DNA of 64,000 bases, taken from Larkinella punicea. Lineage in GTDB: Bacteria > Bacteroidota > Bacteroidia > Cytophagales > Spirosomataceae. The notes beneath the pieces were generated by a model that was given only the letters and a program-made list of their open reading frames with translations, was not told the DNA's origin and did not search any database. The translations under genes were made by a program, and so were the position numbers. The stretch lies in the NCBI RefSeq assembly GCF_003334855.1, contig NZ_QOWE01000010.1, positions 62,001 through 126,000 of the forward strand, written 5' to 3'. Numbering within the stretch: position 1 is the first letter of the stretch; each line of letters begins with the position of its first letter. Shown here in pieces: positions 18,857 to 24,773 of the stretch.

Positions 18857-19483
18857 TTAAACTGTAGATTTTAAAAGATGAGAATAGTCATTAACCCGTT
18901 CAATGTACCAGTCAGAATGAGTATATCTCAAAATTGTCAATGAAGTGTTGTTTAGCTGAATTTTATGAGTCATCGCAGGAGAAGAGTCCAATATTTTACG
19001 CAGCAAGCACTTTATTGCCATACCATGTGTAACAATTCCAACTGTTACTTCAGAAGGTAACGTCAAAAGTGGACTTATAAAATCATACATTCTATTTTCC
19101 ACCTCGAACTGGGATTCCCCGTTGTGGTCCTTAAAATGCCAATTGTCAGTACTCATGATCCGTACGGTTTCCTCTGTGTATATCTGAGTTCGTAGCTGAC
19201 CTTCCCAATCTCCCATCCATTGCTCCTGTAGTTGGTCCGAGAGCAGGGCTTGAGGTAGATTAGCAATACGTCCAATAATGGCTGCAGTTTGCACGGTTCG
19301 TTCGGCAGGACTGGAAAACCAATGCTTAAACTGAATACATTCTTCTTTTAATCGTCGGCCAAGCTTTTCTGATTGCGCAATTCCCTCGTTTGATAACAGG
19401 TAGTGGTTAGAACGGCCACATATCAAATGCGGTTTTTGGTTTCCTTCACTCTCTGCATGACGAATGAGGTAGAATGTAGGCAT
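18857..19483 (-). CDS. Histidine phosphatase family protein
   Basis: 208 aa. The phosphohistidine motif LIRHAESEGN (His8) is at the N-terminus, the second arginine lies in FSSPAERTVQTA, the acid residue region in QEQWMGDWEGQ, and the second histidine in VTHGMA. This is the phosphoglycerate-mutase-like phosphatase superfamily; candidates range from sugar-phosphate to cobalamin or protein phosphatases, and the substrate is not known. The gene is noticeably richer in A and T than most of the window, which may mean later acquisition. Confidence 0.9.
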   Translation of the reverse strand: MPTFYLIRHAESEGNQKPHLICGRSNHYLLSNEGIAQSEKLGRRLKEECIQFKHWFSSPAERTVQTAAIIGRIANLPQALLSDQLQEQWMGDWEGQLRTQIYTEETVRIMSTDNWHFKDHNGESQFEVENRMYDFISPLLTLPSEVTVGIVTHGMAIKCLLRKILDSSPAMTHKIQLNNTSLTILRYTHSDWYIERVNDYSHLLKSTV

Positions 19484-19540
19484 AAGTTTAAAGTTTATCC
19501 TGAATTATTTTAGGGATTAAAGACACCGGTTTGAAACAGA

Positions 19541-19573
19541 AAAACCGCCAAATCAGCTTGATTTGGCGGTTTT
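19541..19573 (-). terminator. Terminator of tRNA-Leu
   Basis: Perfect 15-bp stem (19541-19555 with 19559-19573, sequence core ACCGCCAAATCA) with a three-base loop. On the minus strand a T run follows directly. It lies 12 bases after the tRNA 3' end. Confidence 0.85.
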
Positions 19574-19585
19574 AGTTCTTTTCTG

Positions 19586-19668
19586 TGTCCACGGAGGGAT
19601 TCGAACCCTCACACCATGACGGCACCACCCCCTCAAGATGGCGTGTCTACCAATTCCACCACATGGAC
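19586..19668 (-). tRNA. tRNA-Leu (anticodon GAG)
   Basis: 83 bases, a class II tRNA with long variable arm. Acceptor stem GTCCATG pairs with CGTGGAC (one T-G pair), discriminator A. The anticodon stem CCATC/GGTGG encloses loop TTGAGGG, giving anticodon GAG at plus-strand positions 19632-19634. The T arm GAGGGTTCGAATCCCTC is standard. CCA is not encoded. A consensus promoter and a strong terminator flank it. Confidence 0.96.
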
Positions 19669-19691
19669 AGGAAACCGTATTTTTTGTGGAT

Positions 19692-19723
19692 GCAAAAGTA
19701 GACACTTGCGCTCAAAAAACCAA
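19692..19723 (-). promoter_or_regulatory. Promoter of tRNA-Leu
   Basis: On the minus strand, TTG (19721-19723), 20 bases, then TACTTTTGC (19692-19700). This matches the Bacteroidota primary-sigma consensus TTG-N19-21-TAnnTTTG. The same box and spacing occur before tRNA-Lys and the CAT tRNA. Confidence 0.8.
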
Positions 19724-19892
19724 GACGTCCTTACTTATTACTAAAAAATGATGCGACCATCAGTAAGTGCAGCAAGCTCCGTGCCTTTATGACCCAGAAC
19801 GTATAGTGGGTCGTAACCGGCCGGACTGGTTCGTTCATCATAGGTTAGCACTGAACCTGGCTCTTCTCCCGATAGAAGAGCCAGTGTTTTTT
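19724..19892. other. Unassigned segment with a series of short hairpins
   Basis: Between tRNA-Leu and elbB. On the plus strand it holds, in order, GACCCA/TGGGTC, AACC/GGTT, AGGTT/AACCT and a perfect 10-bp stem CTGGCTCTTC (19857-19866) with GAAGAGCCAG (19875-19884) followed within two bases by six T (19887-19892), like an intrinsic terminator. On the minus strand a 60-codon frame with a TTG start (19923 to 19741) ends GTELAALTDGRIIF and matches no family I know. It could be a small RNA, a gene remnant or nothing. Confidence 0.3.
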
Positions 19893-19893
19893 G

Positions 19894-19974
19894 GAGAGGT
19901 GAGAGGATAGACAAGAGAGACAAAAAGAGTACGTTTGAAAAGTCTCACCTCTCTTGTCTATCCTCTCACCTCTC
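19894..19974. repeat. 26-bp perfect inverted repeat
   Basis: Arms 19894-19919 and 19949-19974 (GAGAGGTGAGAGGATAGACA and six more bases, and its complement) around a 29-base loop. It lies six bases beyond the elbB stop and may end or protect that transcript. Its purine/pyrimidine-rich composition differs from the other repeat families here. Confidence 0.85.
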
Positions 19975-19980
19975 TCTGAT

Positions 19981-20670
19981 CTATTCTTCCCGCAGCACCA
20001 CCACCATTTCATCGATGGCGGCCCGGATGTTGTCGCGGACGTCCAGGATAGACGCTTCCATCATGTAACAGGGCGCACTGATAATCTTGTTTTCCCGATC
20101 GACTGAAATTTCCCGTACGGTTTTCATCTCGGCGTGGTGGCCCAGCGAAGTAATTCCGGCAGCAATTCCACTGATTTCGTACGGACTTTCTTCCCGATCC
20201 GAACCCACCGTGAGCGTGGCCGAAATCCCGCTGCCTTCCAGGGCTTTGGCCAGCGTGGTGGGGCTCATGCACAGCGCGACAATCGGTTTCTTGAGCGAAA
20301 TCAGGTCGAGGATGAATTGCTTCACCGGTTCCAGAATCGCTCCCTGCGGGCCTTCGAATGCCCATTTCGTAATATTTTTGGCCGTGCCGAAACCGCCCGG
20401 CATCACCAGACCATCCAGTTCGTCGGCAGTCAGGGTGGCCAGATTCCGGATGTTGCCCCGTGCAATCCGGGCCGATTCGACCAGCACGTTGCGGGTTTCC
20501 GGCATTTCTTCGCCCGTCAGGTGGTTAATCGCGTGGTATTGGTCCACATCCGGCGCGATGCAAACCGTCTCGGCGCCCACTTCCGCCAGGGCCAGCAGGG
20601 TCAGGACGGCTTCGTGAATTTCGGTGCCGTCGTAGACGCCGTTTCCGTGTAGCAAGACTCCGATTTTCAT
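19981..20670 (-). CDS. elbB: Isoprenoid biosynthesis glyoxalase ElbB (DJ-1/PfpI superfamily)
   Basis: 229 aa, usual for ElbB. The flavodoxin-like fold shows MKIGVLLHGNGVYDGTEIHE at the start, VMPGGFGTAKN in the middle and the nucleophile elbow ALCMSPTTLA with Cys134. ElbB has weak glyoxalase activity and was linked to isoprenoid output in Escherichia coli; its physiological role is unsettled. Conserved His pair HH follows in TSLGHHAEMKTV. It is divergent from the DUF3127 gene and is followed by a 26-bp inverted repeat. Confidence 0.93.
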   Translation of the reverse strand: MKIGVLLHGNGVYDGTEIHEAVLTLLALAEVGAETVCIAPDVDQYHAINHLTGEEMPETRNVLVESARIARGNIRNLATLTADELDGLVMPGGFGTAKNITKWAFEGPQGAILEPVKQFILDLISLKKPIVALCMSPTTLAKALEGSGISATLTVGSDREESPYEISGIAAGITSLGHHAEMKTVREISVDRENKIISAPCYMMEASILDVRDNIRAAIDEMVVVLREE

Positions 20671-20806
20671 AATTCAGGGGATCAATGAGGTGGTTTTTTG
20701 GGGAAAATTAAGCCAAAAAGTTGTAACTTCAACGATTCATTTCAACCTTCGCCGGACGAAACGAAATTCTGCTAGTAGTAAACAAAAAGAAAATAACAGA
20801 GAGCAT

Positions 20807-21208
20807 ATGGCAATGGAATTAGTAGGTAAACTGGTGAAAGTTTTACCTGAACAATCGGGTCAGGGGAAAAACGGAACCTGGACGAAGCAACAATTTGTAC
20901 TCGAAACCATCGACCAGTTTCCCAAACAAGTCTGCCTGATGGCCTGGGGCGAAAAAGCCGCCGAACTGGCGCAGTATGCGCCGGGCGACACGATGAAATG
21001 TGCCATCAGCATCGAATCCCGCGAATACAACGACCGGTGGTATACCGACGTGCGGGCCTGGCGGATCGAGGCAGCAGAAGGCGGTGGAGGAGGATACGAA
21101 CCGCAACCGGCCCCAGCCGCTGCCCCCCGTCGCTCCGAGCCCCGCGCAGCCGCGGCAGACCGTCCTCTGACGACGTTTGAAGAAGAAGACAACGGACTTC
21201 CGTTCTAA
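20807..21208 (+). CDS. DUF3127 domain protein (OB-fold type) with SSB-like C-terminal tip
   Basis: 133 aa from the ATG at 20807 (MAMELVGKLVKVL); the open frame extends upstream without homology, and ATG 20813 is also possible. The N-terminal about 90 residues match DUF3127, common in Bacteroidota. A Gly/Pro/Ala/Arg-rich linker leads to TTFEEEDNGLPF. An acidic tail ending in a hydrophobic-Pro-Phe tip after a flexible linker is the design used by single-stranded DNA-binding protein (consensus DDDIPF) to recruit repair proteins. A DNA or RNA binding role is inference. Confidence 0.85.
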   Translation: MAMELVGKLVKVLPEQSGQGKNGTWTKQQFVLETIDQFPKQVCLMAWGEKAAELAQYAPGDTMKCAISIESREYNDRWYTDVRAWRIEAAEGGGGGYEPQPAPAAAPRRSEPRAAAADRPLTTFEEEDNGLPF

Positions 21209-21224
21209 GGCTAAACTGACCAAC

Positions 21225-21257
21225 CGGGTGATTTTTGGTTCTGCCGAAAATCACCCG
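21225..21257. terminator. Bidirectional terminator
   Basis: An 11-bp stem (CGGGTGATTTT at 21225-21235 with AAAATCACCCG at 21247-21257) sits between the convergent DUF3127 and DUF4136 genes, three bases from the latter's stop codon. The stem itself supplies the T run in either direction. Confidence 0.65.
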
Positions 21258-21259
21258 AA

Positions 21260-21802
21260 TCAGAGTTTGGAAAACAGCTTTTCCATCCCTTCATCGATCT
21301 GTTTCTGAAGCTTCTCCGGCTTCTTCGGGATAACCCCTTCCACAATTCCCTGCCAAACCATCTCATTCCGCTTCGAATCGATCAGGTGTACGTCGATCGT
21401 TCCCTGCCGGTATTTTCCCACGGGGACTTCCTGACTCCGCCAGCTATAGCGCCGTTGCCCGATGTAATAGGGCGGATCGGTGCGAAAATTCGTTTCACGG
21501 GTCTGCGTCTTCTCATCGACGGCAATGCCGATGTTCATCATCAGATCCGGCTGCGTGTCCACCCGGCGCAAACCCTTGCTCACCAGTTGTTTTTCAATGG
21601 CGGTTTTCAACGCATCGACCTGTGACCGGTAAAAACCGCTCTGGGGAATATCGCCCGTCGATTCGATGTCTGAAAAGGCAAACGTTCGATAGTTCGACAA
21701 CGCAAAGTTGGGAGCCGGTTCGGTTTTAACGACACGAATCGAGCTACAGGCAGCGCCTACCATCAAAAGAAAGAAAAGGCAGGCCGGTGTGAGGGCTTTC
21801 AT
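21260..21802 (-). CDS. DUF4136 domain lipoprotein
   Basis: 180 aa. A lipoprotein signal ends in the lipobox VGAACS with Cys19, so it is likely anchored to a periplasmic-facing membrane. The rest matches DUF4136: SNYRTFAFSD, the pair IEKQLVSKGLRR, PDLMMNIG, and the C-terminal strand VHLIDSKRNEMVWQG. The family has no known function; members occur widely as envelope lipoproteins. It appears monocistronic, convergent with the DUF3127 gene and downstream of the tandem tRNA-Lys genes' terminator. Confidence 0.88.
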   Translation of the reverse strand: MKALTPACLFFLLMVGAACSSIRVVKTEPAPNFALSNYRTFAFSDIESTGDIPQSGFYRSQVDALKTAIEKQLVSKGLRRVDTQPDLMMNIGIAVDEKTQTRETNFRTDPPYYIGQRRYSWRSQEVPVGKYRQGTIDVHLIDSKRNEMVWQGIVEGVIPKKPEKLQKQIDEGMEKLFSKL

Positions 21803-21893
21803 GGATTGGATGGTTCATTCATTTGCTTTTAAAACGAATGGCCGGTGAAAAAGTTGGCGGGAGCGTAAACGGATGGTGGAATGCAATAAAAAT

Positions 21894-21916
21894 CCCGCCC
21901 CTGAGAAGGATGCGGG
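21894..21916 (-). terminator. Probable terminator of the tRNA-Lys pair
   Basis: On the minus strand a CCCGC/GCGGG stem (21912-21916 with 21894-21898), with a possible inner CCT/AGG extension, is followed by ATTTTTATT. The stem is short, so confidence is moderate. Confidence 0.5.
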
Positions 21917-21951
21917 TTCGTGAAGAAAGCGTGTCTTCGCTGTATTTTTGG

Positions 21952-22024
21952 TGATCCGGCTGGGATTCGAACCCAGGACCCATACATTAAAAGTGTATTG
22001 CTCTACCAGCTGAGCTACCAGATC
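21952..22024 (-). tRNA. tRNA-Lys (anticodon TTT), second of the tandem pair
   Basis: 73 bases, with acceptor GATCTGG/CCGGATC, D arm GCTCAGCTGGTAGAGC, anticodon loop CTTTTAA (anticodon at plus positions 21989-21991) and T arm CTGGGTTCGAATCCCAG. CCA is not encoded. It is identical to the copy at 22111-22183 and lies 86 bases downstream of it in the same transcript. Confidence 0.97.
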
Positions 22025-22110
22025 GTTAGCAATTGTCAGTGATCAGACATGAGGAACTCGATGCGACTGAAGAATTAACACTGAAAACTGTAGACTTCTT
22101 ATTTTTTTAG

Positions 22111-22183
22111 TGATCCGGCTGGGATTCGAACCCAGGACCCATACATTAAAAGTGTATTGCTCTACCAGCTGAGCTACCAGATC
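22111..22183 (-). tRNA. tRNA-Lys (anticodon TTT), first of the tandem pair
   Basis: Identical in sequence to the tRNA at 21952-22024; anticodon at plus positions 22148-22150. This copy is promoter-proximal. The two genes differ in flanking sequence, so the repeat looks like a real gene duplication rather than a read error. Confidence 0.97.
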
Positions 22184-22274
22184 GGAAAAAGGAGCAGATG
22201 AAAAGAAATGATATAAACCGTAACCTTTCTACTTTTACCTTTTGTAATTTTGAGTCGCTTCCCAAAATTGCGAT

Positions 22275-22306
22275 GCAAAAGTACCTTTTCTGACGTGAAA
22301 ATGCAA
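22275..22306 (-). promoter_or_regulatory. Promoter of the tandem tRNA-Lys genes
   Basis: Minus strand TTG (22304-22306), 20 bases, TACTTTTGC (22275-22283). It exactly repeats the box and spacing before tRNA-Leu. The -33 end overlaps the start codon region of the divergent gene at 22301. Confidence 0.8.
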
Positions 22307-23035
22307 GGTCACTCTTTAAAATTGCTCTATTTTTTTTCATTTGTGCTGTTCCTGCGGGTCGGAAATGCAGTCGCAGCATCGACGTCCGTCACCCTCTATC
22401 AGGCTGATTCTCTGTTTGCTGCGGGGCTCTACCCGGCTGCCGTAGAGGCCTATGAATCCCATCTGCGAAAAGGCTACAAACCAACTGATCCGATGCTTCT
22501 CAAGCTGGCCTACGTGTGGGAAAAGCAGGGTGACGTGGCCAAAATGCTCTATTACCTGCAAGTTTATTTCGACCGCCGACCCGACGAAGCCATCCTGAAA
22601 AAAATGCACGATGTGGCGATTCAGAATAATCTTAGAGGCTATGAAACCGACGACCTGAATTATTTTTACCTGTTCTATAAACAGTACGGACTTTACATCA
22701 CGCTGGGGCTGGTGTTGCTGGGGACCTACGCCTTTGGCATTTTCTGGCTGAAATACCGCAACCACGAACCGGCCCGCAGGCGGCATAAACTCATCGTCCT
22801 GGCCTACCTCACGGGCTTGCTGCTGCTGGTCAACTTGCCCGAACGCTACCAGTCCGGGATCATCAACCGCGACCGCGTTCTGCTCCGGCGCGACCCTTCT
22901 TCGGCGGCTCCGGTTGCCGATGTCATCAACCGGGGCCACAAAGTCAACATCCTCGGCAGCCAGGACGTCTGGCTCCACGTCTTCTGGAACGACGGCCTGT
23001 ATTATGTCCGTAAGGATAGTGTGTGGTTAATTTGA
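22301..23035 (+). CDS. TPR and SH3-like domain membrane protein (BatE-like)
   Basis: 244 aa from the ATG at 22301. A signal peptide (LKLLYFFSFVLFLRVGNAVAA) precedes TPR-like helices (SLFAAGLYPAAVEAYESHL, LLKLAYVWEKQGDVAKMLYY). Two membrane helices follow (YITLGLVLLGTYAFGIFWL and LIVLAYLTGLLLLV), then a bacterial SH3-type segment (VLLRRDPSSAAPVADVINRG to VWLI). This order of TPR, membrane part and SH3 resembles BatE, but no bat genes are adjacent. It may bind envelope components; function unknown. It starts inside the -33 region of the divergent tRNA promoter. Confidence 0.75.
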   Translation: MQGHSLKLLYFFSFVLFLRVGNAVAASTSVTLYQADSLFAAGLYPAAVEAYESHLRKGYKPTDPMLLKLAYVWEKQGDVAKMLYYLQVYFDRRPDEAILKKMHDVAIQNNLRGYETDDLNYFYLFYKQYGLYITLGLVLLGTYAFGIFWLKYRNHEPARRRHKLIVLAYLTGLLLLVNLPERYQSGIINRDRVLLRRDPSSAAPVADVINRGHKVNILGSQDVWLHVFWNDGLYYVRKDSVWLI

Positions 23036-23080
23036 AATGAGTTAAGGATGATGAGTGAAGAGTTAAAAATTAAAAGTAGG

Positions 23081-23190
23081 TAGGACTTTCGCTTTTTGCC
23101 CCTAAATCCCCTAAAGGGGACTTGGACGCGGCTTAATCCGGACGCTATAGGTCCCCTTTAGGGGATTTAGGGGCAAAAGCGAAAGTCCTA
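23081..23190. mobile_element. Palindromic MITE-like element with TAGGACTT ends
   Basis: 110 bases, beginning TAGGACTTTCGCTTTTTGCC and ending GCGAAAGTCCTA. About 40-base arms are complementary with a single one-base indel, around a loop with AATCCGGA. The core CCCCTAAAGGGGAC is shared with the element at 60930-61054. No open frame of note. Confidence 0.7.
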
Positions 23191-23230
23191 GTTGGCTGAC
23201 GCAAGCTGAAAATAAAGTGCGTCAGCCAAC
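23191..23230. repeat. GTTGGCTGACGC hairpin
   Basis: Perfect 12-bp stem: GTTGGCTGACGC (23191-23202) with GCGTCAGCCAAC (23219-23230). The right half plus the following bases (GCGTCAGCCAACTCTT) recurs at 28557-28572, tying this block to the repeat after rlmD. Confidence 0.8.
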
Positions 23231-23250
23231 TCTTCACTCATAACTCTTCA

Positions 23251-24066
23251 CTAATTTTTTTTCCTCAAAGGTGAGTCTTTCTCCTTCGCCAGGGTGTTGT
23301 ACACCATCCGATCCATGAGTCCGGGCATCCATTTGTTGAGGAAAACCGTCAGCTTCCCCTGAAAGGTCAGAATCAGGTCGCGTTTCCGGCGCTTGACGGC
23401 CTTTACGATGTGATCGGCACATTCTTCCGCGCTCATCATTTTACTCTCGTCACGCATCGTTTCTCCCGCCACCCGGCCCTCGTTGTTCAGGGAGGAAACG
23501 CGGATGTTGGAAGCCGTAAAACCCGGACACGCCACCAGCACGTGAACGCCGGTGTCGAGCAGTTCGGTGCGGAGGGCTTCCAGAAAACCGTTCATGGCAA
23601 ATTTAGAGGCCGAATAACCGCTGCGAACCGGCAGCCCCCGGTAGCCGGCAATCGACGAAATGCCGACGATGGAACCTTTGGTTTTCAGAATGTGGGGCAA
23701 CGCGTAGCGGGTGGCATACACCGTTCCCATGAAATTGATGTCCATCACTTTCCGAATCACGTCCGGGTCCACATCCCGCAGCATTGAGCGCATGCTGATG
23801 CCGGCATTGTTGATCAGAATATCGAGTCGGCCATAGGTTTGGATGGTCGCATCGATCAACTTCCGGACGTCGGCTTCCTGGCTTACGTCGGCCTGAACGG
23901 CCAGGGTATCGATGCCGCTCCGGCGCAATTCATCACGGACGGTTTCGAGCGATTCGGGCGAACGGGCGCAAATGACGATGGAAGCCTGCTCGCGGCCAAA
24001 CGCAAAAGCGAGTGCTTTGCCAATTCCCGACGAAGCACCCGTAATCAAAACAACTTTATCTTTCAT
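23251..24066 (-). CDS. SDR family NAD(P)-dependent oxidoreductase
   Basis: 271 aa classical short-chain dehydrogenase. Cofactor motif ITGASSGIG is at residues 8-16, followed by ILINNAGIS and the catalytic Ser/Tyr/Lys set (GISSIAG and GYSASKF). The long C-terminus with a hydrophobic patch (KLTVFLNKWMPGLMDRMVY) is like DHRS7-type members that associate with membranes. An arginine after the second strand (CARSPES) suggests NADP preference. Substrate unknown. The stop codon is within the composite repeat block. Confidence 0.9.
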   Translation of the reverse strand: MKDKVVLITGASSGIGKALAFAFGREQASIVICARSPESLETVRDELRRSGIDTLAVQADVSQEADVRKLIDATIQTYGRLDILINNAGISMRSMLRDVDPDVIRKVMDINFMGTVYATRYALPHILKTKGSIVGISSIAGYRGLPVRSGYSASKFAMNGFLEALRTELLDTGVHVLVACPGFTASNIRVSSLNNEGRVAGETMRDESKMMSAEECADHIVKAVKRRKRDLILTFQGKLTVFLNKWMPGLMDRMVYNTLAKEKDSPLRKKN

Positions 24067-24244
24067 GAAACTGGGGAAATTCCGGATGAGAACCGAAAGG
24101 GGGGCGGATAAATAATTATCAGTTTTTGGTAGAAACTTCTCATTTTAATAAGTTATCTAGGTATTGCCCGCCTGAGGTTGCAGAGAATTAGAGCAAAGTT
24201 AGTATTATTGCGGAGCAATCTGGACCATTTACTATTTACGATTT

Positions 24245-24700
24245 ATGAAAAGAACATTTGCGTATCTGATGACCGCCTTTGTGGCAGCAGCCCTGACGGT
24301 GACATCCTGCTCACCCATTAAAGACGCTCCCGACAAGAATGATACGGTCGAATTTGTAGCCACCCTGAACGGTGCGCAGGAGGTGCCCGGCAATGCTTCG
24401 GCAGCAACCGGCACAATGACAGGTACTTATAACAAAGCCGCCAAGGAACTGAGCTATACCATCAATTACACCGGCATAACGCCGACGGCTGGCCATATCC
24501 ACCTGGCACCCGGTGGCCCGGGGACGAATGGTGGCGTTATCATCCCGTTTGCCTCCCTGACGAGTCCGATTAGTGGAAAAAGCACGCTGAACCAAGTGCA
24601 GGAAAACGCCTTGATGGAAGGTCGGCTGTATGCTAACCTTCACACAGCTTTGTTCCCCGCTGGAGAAATTCGCGGTAATATCATGCGGAAAGAGTTCTAA
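24245..24700 (+). CDS. CHRD domain lipoprotein
   Basis: 151 aa. The signal peptide ends in lipobox VTSCS with Cys22. The rest is one CHRD domain, the repeat first seen in chordin: VEFVATLNGAQEVP, SYTINYTGITPTAGHIH, and LYANLHTALFPAGEIRG at the end. Bacterial CHRD proteins are exported and of unknown function; the AGHIH and NLHT histidines are conserved features of the domain. It is monocistronic, convergent with the large T9SS protein, and ended by a 30-bp hairpin. Confidence 0.9.
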   Translation: MKRTFAYLMTAFVAAALTVTSCSPIKDAPDKNDTVEFVATLNGAQEVPGNASAATGTMTGTYNKAAKELSYTINYTGITPTAGHIHLAPGGPGTNGGVIIPFASLTSPISGKSTLNQVQENALMEGRLYANLHTALFPAGEIRGNIMRKEF

Positions 24701-24707
24701 AAATTGA

Positions 24708-24773
24708 CTCCGTTAAGACGCACAAAAAAAGCGATCCCGGAAAGGATCGCTTTTTTTGTGCGTCTTAACGGAG
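24708..24773. terminator. Perfect 30-bp bidirectional terminator
   Basis: Arms 24708-24737 and 24744-24773 are perfectly complementary with a six-base loop (CGGAAA). The stem contains AAAAAAAGCGATCC and its complement, giving a T7 run in both directions. It overlaps the last three codons and stop of the minus-strand gene (stop 24765-24767). Confidence 0.9.

Larger units (their letters stand above)
23039..23252. repeat. Composite nested repeat block
   Basis: An outer AT-rich inverted repeat (14 perfect bases, 23051-23064 with 23228-23241, within longer imperfect arms) encloses two other palindromes: a TAGGACTT element (23081-23190) and a small hairpin (23191-23230). The block fills the whole gap between convergent genes and its right end reaches the stop codon of the SDR gene. 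The arrangement suggests one repeat inserted into another. Confidence 0.75.

Noticed and set aside
19741-19923. 60-codon minus-strand gene
   Set aside because: It needs a TTG start inside the purine-rich inverted repeat and matches no family; kept only as part of the unassigned segment.
21952-22183. Assembly duplication of tRNA-Lys
   Set aside because: The two copies are identical but the sequences between and around them differ, so a true tandem duplication is more likely.
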